DNA of 64,000 nt, taken from the NCBI GenBank assembly GCA_934307695.1, contig CAKRCS010000001.1, forward strand, positions 124,001-188,000, written 5' to 3'. Shown one piece after another: positions 27,908-36,415 of this stretch (within the stretch, counting starts at the first letter, position 1; every line of letters starts with the position of its first letter). Both the position numbers and the translations under genes were made by a program. Under the pieces are notes generated by a model that saw only the letters and a program-made list of their open reading frames with translations, was not told where the DNA came from and did not search any database. The stretch comes from an uncultured Agathobacter sp. (GTDB taxonomy: Bacteria; Bacillota; Clostridia; Lachnospirales; Lachnospiraceae).

Positions 27908-29279
27908 GAAAACCGGAAATGATAAAATCTCTACGTCACGTATGACCACGAATAGAAAGCCGGAGTTCCCGTTAGGAAATGTATGTGGGAGATATTTTCG
28001 CTATCCGTTGCAGGAAGGTGATTCAGAAGGAGGTTTACGTATTCATGGAGTTTATAAGGAATCAAGCCCGGACTATCCGCTAATTACATACATTACAGTT
28101 GTGTTCAACAGAAGAAAAGCATTGGAGCGTTGCATGAAAAGTGTATGGGGGCAGACCTATCCAAATGTAGAATACATTATAATTGATGGTGCTTCAAATG
28201 ATGGAACGCTGGAGCTTATCCAGAAAAATGAAGATAAAATTGATTACTACATATCCCAAAAGGATCACGGAATATACGATGCGATGAATAAGGGGATTGC
28301 GTTGGCATCCGGTGACTATATTTGCTTTATGAACTCAGATGATGTCTGCACTCCAAATGCTGCTCATGATGTGGCAAAGCAGATCCGCAAAACGCATGCG
28401 GATATCCTTTGCGGGACACGTGAATTATGGCAGGATGGGAAAAAACAATTTGAGAAAACGTATGACAGATTTCCAATTCATTATTGTGTATTTCGGTATC
28501 TGCAGATGTACCATCAGGCAACATACGCATCAAGGAAGGCATTTGACATTACAGGAGAGTTTGATAAACAATATAAACTTTTAGCGGACTGGGTATGGGA
28601 ATCGCAGTGCATTGATAATGATTTAGAAATCTGCTTTTTTGATGATGTGCTTACCCGGTTCAATTATGATGGTGCCTCTTATTTGGGAATGGAGGTTAGG
28701 GATGATGATTGGATCAGATGGATTCAAAATACTTTCCCAGAAGTGACCAGAGAGGACGCTGAGTGCCTACTCTTTACATTTGATATGTATAGGGAGGATT
28801 TCTTTGAATTATCTACAGTAATGCCTATTATTAAAAAGTACAGTTCTAATGCGAAATTTCTGAAGGCAATCTATGAAACAAGCCTGATGTGCATTGTTTA
28901 TTCATGGGAAAATGCGATTGAAGAACTAAATGAAATCACTTTAAGAAAGAGTGATGCTGGTCTGGTAAAACAATATGCAAAATTTGGATATACCATTGAA
29001 AAGGTATATTATCTGTTAAAAAGCAGTATTAAGGAAAAGCGCGAAGTGACGTTGGAAGAAATAGAGAATATTGCGGCAATAAGAGAAGAAGAAATGCTTA
29101 TTTATAAAGAGATAGTCTGCCGACGGCATTTGGGGAAAAAATATAAAAGCGCATGGGCGAGAGTTACAATTCTGCCAAGATATTCGCTTGAATGGAACTG
29201 TAGCAGAAAAATAAGAAGTAGTACAGAATTGTTTCGGTTTAAGAGAGGCTATATGATAAAGAAGGCTAGGAAGGAATAA
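27894..29279 (+). CDS. Extended glycosyltransferase family 2 (paralogue of 26156 gene)
   Basis: About 461 residues from the ATG at 27894 (AGGAAAGG about ten bases upstream); a longer frame reaching 27813 would overlap the preceding gene by 95 bases and is less likely. The N-terminal extension VCGRYFRYPLQEGDSEGGLR mirrors that of the 26156 gene, followed by the GT2 domain (YITVVFNRRKALERC, IIDGASNDGT, HGIYDAMNKGIALASG, FMNSDDVCTP) and a helical C-terminal part of about 200 residues. Shared features include LLADWVWES and a conserved YDGAS segment. It directly precedes the ABC exporter genes, so its product may act on the polymer they export. Donor unknown. Confidence 0.87.
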   Translation: MNYYKKTGNDKISTSRMTTNRKPEFPLGNVCGRYFRYPLQEGDSEGGLRIHGVYKESSPDYPLITYITVVFNRRKALERCMKSVWGQTYPNVEYIIIDGASNDGTLELIQKNEDKIDYYISQKDHGIYDAMNKGIALASGDYICFMNSDDVCTPNAAHDVAKQIRKTHADILCGTRELWQDGKKQFEKTYDRFPIHYCVFRYLQMYHQATYASRKAFDITGEFDKQYKLLADWVWESQCIDNDLEICFFDDVLTRFNYDGASYLGMEVRDDDWIRWIQNTFPEVTREDAECLLFTFDMYREDFFELSTVMPIIKKYSSNAKFLKAIYETSLMCIVYSWENAIEELNEITLRKSDAGLVKQYAKFGYTIEKVYYLLKSSIKEKREVTLEEIENIAAIREEEMLIYKEIVCRRHLGKKYKSAWARVTILPRYSLEWNCSRKIRSSTELFRFKRGYMIKKARKE

Positions 29280-29280
29280 T

Positions 29281-30069
29281 ATGATTGAAATTTTAAAAAA
29301 TCATCATTTCTTACTTCAACAAATGGTAAAGAAAGAAATGAAGCAGAAGTATAGCGGAGCTGTATTGGGTTTTTTCTGGATGGTTGCAGTTCCGGTTCTG
29401 ATGTTATTGATATATACGTTTGTATTTAGCGAAGTATTTGGAGTTAAATGGGATGAAAATACAAATAATAAGTATGAGTTTGCGTTAATGCTTTTTGTAG
29501 GATTGGCAGTATTTAATGCTCTTTCAGATGTGATGGGGAGGGCAACTTTTTTGATATCATCTAATGTGTCGTATGTGAAAAAAGTGGTTTTTCCATTGGA
29601 AATTCTTTCCCTATCAAGTACGATTACTGCATTAATTAATAGTATTGTTTGTATAGTACTTGCCTTTATTGCAAATATCTTTGTGGGACATGGGGTATCA
29701 TGGACACTATATCAGGCTGTTGTTTTATTTATTCCTCTATTCTTACTTTGTGATGGAGTTTCATTGCTTATTTCAGCTATTTCTGTATATGTCAAAGATA
29801 TGGGAAATATTGTTAGTGTGCTGACAATTATTTTTATGTATATGAGTCCGGTATTTTATTCTATGGGATCAATTTCAGAAAAGTATCGAGTTGTATGTAG
29901 GGTCAGTCCATTAACATATATTATCGAAAACTTTAGAAATACCGTTTTATATGGAAGGAATATTAACCTTTCATATTTCTTGATTTCGATGATATGGTCA
30001 ATTATTATTTATATGCTAGGGAAAGGAATATTTGCAAAGCTGAAAATAGGTTTTGCTGATGTGGTATAG
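29281..30069 (+). CDS. ABC-2 type polysaccharide/teichoic-acid export permease (TagG/Wzm-like)
   Basis: A 262-residue protein with six predicted helices. The N-terminal amphipathic stretch QMVKKEMKQKYSGAVLGFFW precedes helix one, a family signature (R/K-x-K-x-YxxS-x-LG-x-x-W). The YVKKVVFPLEILSLSS element and the ending SPLTYIIENFRNTVLYGRN are also typical of Wzm/TagG permeases. With the ATPase encoded next it would export a lipid-linked polymer already finished in the cytosol. AGGAAGG precedes the ATG. This is a second export route in the locus, separate from the flippase at 7711. Confidence 0.9.
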   Translation: MIEILKNHHFLLQQMVKKEMKQKYSGAVLGFFWMVAVPVLMLLIYTFVFSEVFGVKWDENTNNKYEFALMLFVGLAVFNALSDVMGRATFLISSNVSYVKKVVFPLEILSLSSTITALINSIVCIVLAFIANIFVGHGVSWTLYQAVVLFIPLFLLCDGVSLLISAISVYVKDMGNIVSVLTIIFMYMSPVFYSMGSISEKYRVVCRVSPLTYIIENFRNTVLYGRNINLSYFLISMIWSIIIYMLGKGIFAKLKIGFADVV

Positions 30070-30073
30070 TCTT

Positions 30074-31444
30074 ATGGAAGAAAATAACGCTGCAATCGTA
30101 GTATCACATTTGCAGAAAAAATATAAGCTCTTTAAAAATCCAAAGCAGCGAATGTTATATCAGCTTACGGGACTTGGCGCTGAGGCAGAACATACTGCGT
30201 TGGAGGATATTTCGTTTTGTGTCGAGAAGGGTGAGTCATTTGCTGTTATCGGAAAGAATGGAAGTGGAAAGAGTACATTACTACAGATATTAGCCGGTAT
30301 ACTAAAGAAAACAGATGGTGAAATGACCATAAATGGTAAAATTGCCGCTTTACTTGAACTGGGAAGTGGGTTTGATCCGGAATCCAGTGGATATGATAAC
30401 ATCTATATGAATGCAGCTATTCTTGGTGTTGATAAGGATGAGATTGATAAAAGGGTAAATGATATCATATCATTTGCAGATATAGGAGACTATATATATC
30501 AGCCGGTAAAAACATATTCAAGTGGAATGTTCATTCGATTAGGATTTGCAGTCGCAATCAACGTGGATGCAGATATTCTTTTGGTGGATGAAGCGCTTGC
30601 CGTTGGCGATATTTTCTTTCGACAGAAATGCTATGCTAGACTGAACGAATTAAAAGAAAAAGGGGTAACCATTGTTTTGGTAACTCATAATATGAGCGAG
30701 GTTGAACAATTCTGCGATAGAGCAATATACCTTAGGGATGGAAACATTGTTGCGGAAGGGGACAGCTCATATGTTGTCCAACAGTATTATCTGGATAATC
30801 AAGAAAGCAGCCAGATAAATAGTATTGAAAATAAAGTCCAAAATGAGAAAAACGTCAGTAAAGAGAACTTTGAAATTGAGGGATGGAAAATTCAGCAAGA
30901 TATTTTCTACGATATTGAAATTAAAAATGAAATTACAGATGGAAGTGCGGATTATGCAAGAATAGGCTTATTTGATGAATTTGGGAATGCAAAGCGCAAT
31001 TTTGAGCAGGGAGAAGAGGCCTACTTCTATGTAGAGATAAAAATGAATAAGACGATTGGCGTTCCTGTGCATGCAGTGATAATACAAGATCAAAGAGGAA
31101 ACATTGTGCATGGCAAAGATACAATACAGGGTGATAATCGGTTGCCAATGGTTATTGAAAAAAATAATATTCTGAGAATATTGCATAAAGTAAAGTTGGA
31201 TATTGCAGAAGGTGAATATTCCTTTTCCGTTGGACTGTCATCCGTTAGTGATGCCGTATATCAAAACCGAGGCAAGTATATACAGGAGGAACTACACGGT
31301 ATGTTGAATCGGCATTGTTCAATGACAAAAGTCGGATCATTTAGTGTGCATCAGTTGGAGGTAGGAAAACCAACTCGTATGCTTTTCCATGGTATGTGTG
31401 ATATACCAACGCATATATGGGTTGAGGTTGAGAGCAATAAATAA
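30074..31444 (+). CDS. ABC exporter ATPase with Wzt-like C-terminal glycan-recognition domain (TagH/Wzt)
   Basis: About 457 residues. Residues about 1-245 are an ABC ATPase with Walker A GKNGSGKST, the GSGFDPESSGYDNIY segment typical of TagH/Wzt, signature YSSGMFIRLGFAVA, Walker B DILLVDEALAVGD and switch His in LVTHNMSEVEQF. After a linker, residues about 300-457 form a beta-rich domain (ARIGLFDEFGNAKRNFEQGE, VPVHAVIIQDQRGNIV, EGEYSFSVGLSS) like the Wzt C-terminal domain, which in E. coli O8/O9a binds the modified end of the polymer. That suggests export depends on a terminal structure. The ATG at 30074 gives the usual N-terminus; one at 30053 is an alternative. Confidence 0.9.
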   Translation: MEENNAAIVVSHLQKKYKLFKNPKQRMLYQLTGLGAEAEHTALEDISFCVEKGESFAVIGKNGSGKSTLLQILAGILKKTDGEMTINGKIAALLELGSGFDPESSGYDNIYMNAAILGVDKDEIDKRVNDIISFADIGDYIYQPVKTYSSGMFIRLGFAVAINVDADILLVDEALAVGDIFFRQKCYARLNELKEKGVTIVLVTHNMSEVEQFCDRAIYLRDGNIVAEGDSSYVVQQYYLDNQESSQINSIENKVQNEKNVSKENFEIEGWKIQQDIFYDIEIKNEITDGSADYARIGLFDEFGNAKRNFEQGEEAYFYVEIKMNKTIGVPVHAVIIQDQRGNIVHGKDTIQGDNRLPMVIEKNNILRILHKVKLDIAEGEYSFSVGLSSVSDAVYQNRGKYIQEELHGMLNRHCSMTKVGSFSVHQLEVGKPTRMLFHGMCDIPTHIWVEVESNK

Positions 31445-31468
31445 AGGGAACCAATAAAGGAGAAAAAA

Positions 31469-33811
31469 ATGTATTTGTCAAAAATGGATAAGTGGCTGGA
31501 GCGTAATCAAAAAATTATATGGGTTTTGTTTATTGCAGTGGAATATTTACTCTTTAGATCCTTTGCGGAACGGGAAGTTGTAGATTTTATGCCGATGGCG
31601 TATGATCAAACAGTATATCTTGGACATACATATACTATTTTTGATTACATAAGTAGAGGGCAGCTTTTAAATGCTTTAGTGTATGCTAAAACGGTAATAA
31701 CGAGTAGCGCAATGCTTCTTGTGACATTTGTCATGCTGATTTTTGGTGGATATTCGAGATTAGCATTATTAACATGGAATTTTATTTCTTGGGTAATCAT
31801 GCAGTTTTGCGGGTATAAAGTGATTGCGAAAATTGGAAAATCTCCTTTGGCAGGATGGACTTTTGTAGGTTTAACACTTTTGTTAAACACTCCATTTTGT
31901 ATGTATGGTGGAATGTATGATTTTCGGTGGGAATTTATGGCATTTTGCATGTATACAATATGGTTTCTCACTTTGATTCAATGGCTATATTATCAAAAGA
32001 AACAATATATGTATATTTCAGCATTAGTATCAGGGGTAGTTGTTTTTGTTAGATTGTATTATGCCATCTTTATAGCCGGTTTTGCAGTAATATATTTTGC
32101 AATCAGGATGCTTGAAAAAAAAGATAAGGCGATCGATGCCATAAAGGGAATACTTATATATGGGGGACTATGTGTATTAGGTGGTGGCTGGAGCATACCT
32201 GTGTTTGCACCTAATATTATCTCCTACCAAAGAGAAGCAGCTAATTCTAATGATAGTGTTTATTGGAATATTGCGGGAGGAATTAAGGAATATTTTTCTG
32301 CATATATAGGTAATTTATATGGTGAACACTTAAATAGGATTCTTGTGATTATTGTTATTTTACTTCTTGCGATTATTATAGGACATGGATTTTTTAATAA
32401 AAAGAAAGTTTTTCGGAATAAGTGGGAAAGCATCAGCTTGCTATTTGTAGCTTTAGCTCCTTCAGTTGTTTTTATTTTGAAGGGGTCACAGAATCAGTCT
32501 GTTATTTCTGTTAATATGGGGGCGTGCCTGGCGGGAATAATGTATATGCTCATTCAGAATACGGGGGAAGAAAGAAAGCTTGTATGGGAACGCGCGGAAA
32601 GCGTGGCATTTATTTTTATAATTCTTATGGGATCGTGGACCTATTTGGAAAATAATTTGCATGAATATGGCTACCAAAGGTCAATAGACGTGGAGGCTCA
32701 AAGGATAAATGAGACTATAGTAGATTATATTGCGGACAACAACATAGAAGGAGTTAAAATTTTAACAGATGTTAGTTCAGATTTGGTATATTCAGGAGGA
32801 ATCAGTGTATTAGCCTATGAGAAATACAAGGGTTATGTTCATATTGGAACTCCGGCCTCAACTATAACTTCGCTTTCTACGGATCACTATTCGGAAGAAG
32901 AAATTGTGTCAGAAATGGATGCTTGTAACTTTTTTGTCATAAGTACGGAAACTACTGCGGATCAAAGCCTATATGCTACTAATGTTGCTATAGGAGAATA
33001 CCGGGATCAAATTATTCAATATGCAAAACAAAATATGGTAGAATTGTTGTCGACACGATATAAGGGGGGAAAGGTAAAAGTATATGCTAAAAAATCGGCT
33101 CCAGAGGTAAGTGGGTATACGGATGGCTGGTTGGGAATGGAAAACAATAATTTATCTTTTTCGAAAGATAATGAATTTCAGAAAAAAATAGTAATGAGCG
33201 GAGACTGTGGCTATTCTGTATATGATAATTTGAAACTGTTTGTAAAGGAAATGGGAAAAGAGTTTGATGTAGAAATAGATAAAACCACTGGAACTTATAA
33301 ATGCGAAATTGACATTTCAGATTTGGAGTTGGATGATTATGATATGAATTTCTCTTTTTCCGATTGCTTTATACCGAGGGAGGTAAGTGAATCTCCTGAT
33401 GACAGAAAATTGGTAATAATGCAACCTACATCTATTCAAATTTTGACCGCAAATATATACCCGGTTATGACGGGATATGCGGACGGATGGTTAGGCAAAG
33501 TGGATAATAGCTTATCTTTTACAAAAATCAAGGAAACACAGTCAAAAATTGTTTTAGAAGGGGATTGTACCTATACCGGATATAATGATTTACAAATGAT
33601 AATAGAGGATCTGGGAAAAGTAGCAAATGTTGATATTGATGAGAGCGATTGGAAATATTCTATTACTATTGATATATCAGATTTGCCAATAGGGGATTAT
33701 GAATGGAGTGTATCCTTTAATCAGGCATTTATTCCGAGTATGCTAGATGCTTCCAGCCCGGATGAAAGGGAACTTGTTCTTCGTATCCCAACAAAAACAA
33801 CTATCAATTAA
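31469..33811 (+). CDS. Large GT-C-like membrane protein with duplicated C-terminal ectodomain
   Basis: A 780-residue protein. Residues about 15-400 hold about 11 helices, with an acidic loop after the first (VVDFMPMAYDQTVYLGHTY) placed like the GT-C catalytic loop. A soluble alpha/beta region follows, about 405-545, then two copies of a beta-rich unit of about 115-120 residues starting at S548 and T668. AAAGGAG precedes the ATG. Position just downstream of the ABC exporter and just upstream of the WecE-to-ArnC-like cassette makes it the best candidate to move the activated sugar from undecaprenyl phosphate to the exported polymer. This role is inferred. Confidence 0.6.
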   Translation: MYLSKMDKWLERNQKIIWVLFIAVEYLLFRSFAEREVVDFMPMAYDQTVYLGHTYTIFDYISRGQLLNALVYAKTVITSSAMLLVTFVMLIFGGYSRLALLTWNFISWVIMQFCGYKVIAKIGKSPLAGWTFVGLTLLLNTPFCMYGGMYDFRWEFMAFCMYTIWFLTLIQWLYYQKKQYMYISALVSGVVVFVRLYYAIFIAGFAVIYFAIRMLEKKDKAIDAIKGILIYGGLCVLGGGWSIPVFAPNIISYQREAANSNDSVYWNIAGGIKEYFSAYIGNLYGEHLNRILVIIVILLLAIIIGHGFFNKKKVFRNKWESISLLFVALAPSVVFILKGSQNQSVISVNMGACLAGIMYMLIQNTGEERKLVWERAESVAFIFIILMGSWTYLENNLHEYGYQRSIDVEAQRINETIVDYIADNNIEGVKILTDVSSDLVYSGGISVLAYEKYKGYVHIGTPASTITSLSTDHYSEEEIVSEMDACNFFVISTETTADQSLYATNVAIGEYRDQIIQYAKQNMVELLSTRYKGGKVKVYAKKSAPEVSGYTDGWLGMENNNLSFSKDNEFQKKIVMSGDCGYSVYDNLKLFVKEMGKEFDVEIDKTTGTYKCEIDISDLELDDYDMNFSFSDCFIPREVSESPDDRKLVIMQPTSIQILTANIYPVMTGYADGWLGKVDNSLSFTKIKETQSKIVLEGDCTYTGYNDLQMIIEDLGKVANVDIDESDWKYSITIDISDLPIGDYEWSVSFNQAFIPSMLDASSPDERELVLRIPTKTTIN
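33110..33811 (+). repeat. Tandem protein-domain duplication within the 31469 gene
   Basis: Two consecutive units of about 120 and 113 residues. Both begin [ST]GY-x-DGWLG followed by NN/NSLSF[ST]K, share SGDC or EGDC near residue 35 of the unit, an EIDISDLELDDYD-like or TIDISDLPIGDYE strand, FIP, and SPD[DE]R[KE]LV near the end. Divergence at the protein level is moderate, so the duplication is not recent. The units look like beta-sandwich modules and may bind glycan. Confidence 0.8.
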
Positions 33812-33856
33812 AAATTTATAATAATAAATAAAAGACATTATTAAAAAGGAGAAAAG

Positions 33857-34984
33857 ATGATTACATTTAACGTGCCACCATATTGCGGCAAAGAAAAGGA
33901 ATATGTAGGACAAGCAATCGACAATCATAAGATTTGCGGTGATGGAGAATTCACAAAAAAATGTTCTAAATGGATAGAGGAGAGAACAGGGACAGAAAAA
34001 GCTCTACTGACAACTTCTTGCACGCATGCAACGGAAATGGCAGCACTCTTATGTGACATCCAACCGGGAGATGAGATTATTATGCCTTCCTATACATTTG
34101 TGTCAACGGCGGATGCTTTTGTGCTTCGTGGGGCAAAGGCAGTGTTTGTTGATATCCGTCCAGATACAATGAATATTGATGAAACAAAAATCGAGGCAGC
34201 TATTACAAAGAAAACTAAGGCAATCGTTCCGGTACATTATGCAGGAGTTGCCTGTGAGATGGATACGATTATGGATATCGCCCGCAGATATAACCTATTG
34301 GTTATTGAAGATGCAGCACAAGGTGTGATGAGTACATATAAAGGAAAAGCTTTAGGCACAATAGGTGATTACGGATGCTATAGTTTCCATGAGACCAAAA
34401 ACTATTCCATGGGCGAAGGCGGAGCATTACTGATTAAAAATGCTGATATGATCGAGAGTGCCGAAATACTTCGTGAAAAGGGAACAAATAGAAGTAAATT
34501 TTTCAGAGGCCAGATTGACAAATATACATGGGTAAACTATGGCTCATCCTATTTGCCAAGCGAGTTAAACGCAGCATATTTGTGGGCAGAGCTTGAGATG
34601 GCAGATGAGATAAATGAAAACAGACTTAATTCTTGGAATCATTATTATGAAGGGTTAAAAGAATTAGCTGATAGCGGTAGGATTGAACTGCCGGTTATTC
34701 CGGAGGGATGTGTTCATAATGCGCACATGTTTTATATTAAAGCAAAAGATCTTGAAGAGAGAACAAAACTGATTGCTTATATGAAAGAAAATGGAATCGG
34801 TTGTGTATTCCACTATATTCCACTTCATTCAGCTCCAGCAGGAAGAAAGTTTGGACGTTTTAGCGGTGAGGACAAATATACCACAAAGGAGAGTGAGCGT
34901 TTAATGCGTCTGCCAATGTATTATGGATTAAGACCGGATGACATTGACTATGTGATTGAGATGCTCAGAAAATTTTATAAATAA
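33857..34984 (+). CDS. wecE: dTDP-4-amino-4,6-dideoxygalactose transaminase (WecE/RffA-like)
   Basis: A 375-residue PLP enzyme of the DegT/DnrJ/EryC1/StrS family, nearly the length of E. coli WecE. It has NVPPYCGKEKEYV near the start, TSCTHATEMAALLC, GDEIIMPSYTFVSTADAFV, VIEDAAQGVMSTYKGK, and the PLP lysine K181 in FHETKNYSMGEGGALL. The TSCTHA and FHETKN motifs are characteristic of WecE rather than of FdtB. It aminates C4 of dTDP-4-keto-6-deoxyglucose to give dTDP-Fuc4N. AAAGGAGAAAAG precedes the ATG. It opens a tight cassette with a WecD-like GNAT and carrier chemistry. The dTDP-glucose pathway itself is not in the window. Confidence 0.9.
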   Translation: MITFNVPPYCGKEKEYVGQAIDNHKICGDGEFTKKCSKWIEERTGTEKALLTTSCTHATEMAALLCDIQPGDEIIMPSYTFVSTADAFVLRGAKAVFVDIRPDTMNIDETKIEAAITKKTKAIVPVHYAGVACEMDTIMDIARRYNLLVIEDAAQGVMSTYKGKALGTIGDYGCYSFHETKNYSMGEGGALLIKNADMIESAEILREKGTNRSKFFRGQIDKYTWVNYGSSYLPSELNAAYLWAELEMADEINENRLNSWNHYYEGLKELADSGRIELPVIPEGCVHNAHMFYIKAKDLEERTKLIAYMKENGIGCVFHYIPLHSAPAGRKFGRFSGEDKYTTKESERLMRLPMYYGLRPDDIDYVIEMLRKFYK

Positions 34985-35332
34985 ATGAATAATAGCAAAG
35001 CATATATAGAATTACATATTTTATTACTAATATATTCATTTGGTGCAGTCTGCTCAAAATATGCGGGACAATGTAACTTTATGTCACCAAAATTTATATT
35101 GTTTTATAGCCTGGTATTACTTGATCTGGCTGTATATGCAATTGTATGGCAGCAAATATTAAAAAAACTTCCACTGGTTTCTGCCTATGCGAATAAAGCA
35201 GTTACAGTAATATGGGGATTGATATGGGGGATGGTGATATTTAAGGAGTCACTTACCATATGGAATGTTATAGGTGCGATTGTTATTATCATAGGAATTT
35301 ATATTGTGGTGAGGGCTGATGCAGATAAATAA
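34985..35332 (+). CDS. Small EamA/SMR-type membrane protein, ArnE/ArnF-like flippase subunit 1
   Basis: A 115-residue protein with four predicted helices and the DMT/SMR-like sequence YANKAVTVIWGLIWGMVIFKE in the third and fourth helices, followed by NVIGAIVIIIGIYIVVR. The ATG follows the wecE stop with no spacer and no RBS, so translation is probably coupled. A second protein of nearly the same length and fold starts inside its 3' end. In the ArnE/ArnF system such a pair flips undecaprenyl-phosphate-aminoarabinose. Given the ArnC-like enzyme in the same run, a flippase for an undecaprenyl-phosphate amino sugar is the best reading. A drug exporter is the alternative. Confidence 0.75.
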   Translation: MNNSKAYIELHILLLIYSFGAVCSKYAGQCNFMSPKFILFYSLVLLDLAVYAIVWQQILKKLPLVSAYANKAVTVIWGLIWGMVIFKESLTIWNVIGAIVIIIGIYIVVRADADK

Positions 35333-35663
35333 AGTATATGTAGTGATTTTTTTGATTTCAGTTTTTATATCATCAGTATCACAAATTATTTTGAAAAAGA
35401 GTGCTGATATAAAATATGAGAGTAAGATAAAGGAATATTTAAATGCAAAAGTGATTTTAGCATATGGATTATTCTTTGGATCCTCTCTTTTGACTGTCTT
35501 GGCATATAAGGGTGTTCCGCTATCAATGGGACCAATATTAGAGGCAACAGGCTATATTTGGGTTTCTTTATTGGGAATGCTGATTTTAAAGGAGAGAATA
35601 ACAAAGAAGAAATTACTTGGATTACTTGTAATAGTAGTAGGAATTGTGTTGTTTAATATTTAG
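35319..35663 (+). CDS. Small EamA/SMR-type membrane protein, ArnE/ArnF-like flippase subunit 2
   Basis: A 114-residue protein with four predicted helices. The conserved part is GVPLSMGPILEATGYIWVSL then LGMLILKERITKKKLLGLLV, the E-R-I-[ST]-x-[KR] hallmark of SMR/DMT proteins. It overlaps the previous SMR gene by 14 bases, which favours a heterodimer. The first helix (VIFLISVFISSVSQIILKK) carries the Q-x-x-L-K-K element common to ArnF-like proteins. As with its partner, the neighbouring WecE and ArnC-like genes argue for lipid-linked sugar flipping rather than drug efflux. Confidence 0.78.
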   Translation: MQINKVYVVIFLISVFISSVSQIILKKSADIKYESKIKEYLNAKVILAYGLFFGSSLLTVLAYKGVPLSMGPILEATGYIWVSLLGMLILKERITKKKLLGLLVIVVGIVLFNI

Positions 35664-35672
35664 GAGAATAAG

Positions 35673-36401
35673 ATGGAGTTGATAGAACAGCCTTGGGAAA
35701 AAAGGAATCTTGGTGTAAATAGTGCAGAGTTTAGATTTGATGGAAAAGAAAATTTGAATGAGATAACTGATGATATTCTTAGCAATAGTAAATATGATTA
35801 CCAGATATGTCGCGTACCTGTAGGAAGAATGGATATCATGTATTTGCTTCAAGCGAATGGCTTTTCATTTGCGGAAACAAGCATTGAATTATCTGCGGAT
35901 TTAAAAAAGTTGGAGTTACCTTCTGTATATGCTAGATATATTGAAGCAATGGATTATCATCCGGCATCTGAAACTGAGTTACAACTTATACAAGATTCAA
36001 TACTTTCAGGAGTATTCGACACAGATAAGATTTCGTTAGATCCATATTTTGGAAAAAAGCAAGCTGGAATAAGATTTGCCAATTGGAATATGCAGGAAGT
36101 CGAGGCAGGAAGAGCAAGTGCATACGTTGTCACAATGCATGATGAGCCTATTGGCTTTTTTGTTGATAAGACAGTATCAGATAAGGTAGACTATTCTTTG
36201 CTGGCGGCATTGTATGATAAAGAAAAAAATTCAGGAGTTGGCTTTTCGGTCTTATATTTCCCTATGTTGCAGTCAAAACTTGACGGAAAAAGGCGAATAA
36301 CGACCGGAGTTTCTTCAAATAATCCTGATTCTGTTAGAATGCATTTGGAATTGGGATACAAAATTAAGGAGATGAATTATGTGCTTATCAAGCACATATA
36401 A
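35673..36401 (+). CDS. GNAT N-acyltransferase, WecD-like
   Basis: A 242-residue protein with an N-terminal segment PWEKRNLGVNSAEFRF resembling the start of WecD (dTDP-Fuc4N acetyltransferase) and a C-terminal GNAT core. The acyl-donor binding turn is KNSGVGFSVLYFPML (x-x-G-x-G), followed by SSNNPDSVRMHLELGYKI, the usual N-x-x-[AS] and G[FY] end of GNAT proteins. GGAGAATAAG precedes the ATG. Next to wecE it should acylate the 4-amino group of dTDP-Fuc4N. Whether the donor is acetyl-CoA, or an acyl group from the ACP encoded two genes on, is open; the FkbH/ACP genes make the second possible. Confidence 0.78.
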   Translation: MELIEQPWEKRNLGVNSAEFRFDGKENLNEITDDILSNSKYDYQICRVPVGRMDIMYLLQANGFSFAETSIELSADLKKLELPSVYARYIEAMDYHPASETELQLIQDSILSGVFDTDKISLDPYFGKKQAGIRFANWNMQEVEAGRASAYVVTMHDEPIGFFVDKTVSDKVDYSLLAALYDKEKNSGVGFSVLYFPMLQSKLDGKRRITTGVSSNNPDSVRMHLELGYKIKEMNYVLIKHI

Positions 36402-36415
36402 AGTGGAGTAGATAG

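Noticed and set aside
34985..35663. Multidrug SMR pump
   Set aside because: The fold would allow it, but the pair is embedded in an amino-sugar operon with an ArnC-like enzyme, so the lipid-sugar flippase reading is preferred.
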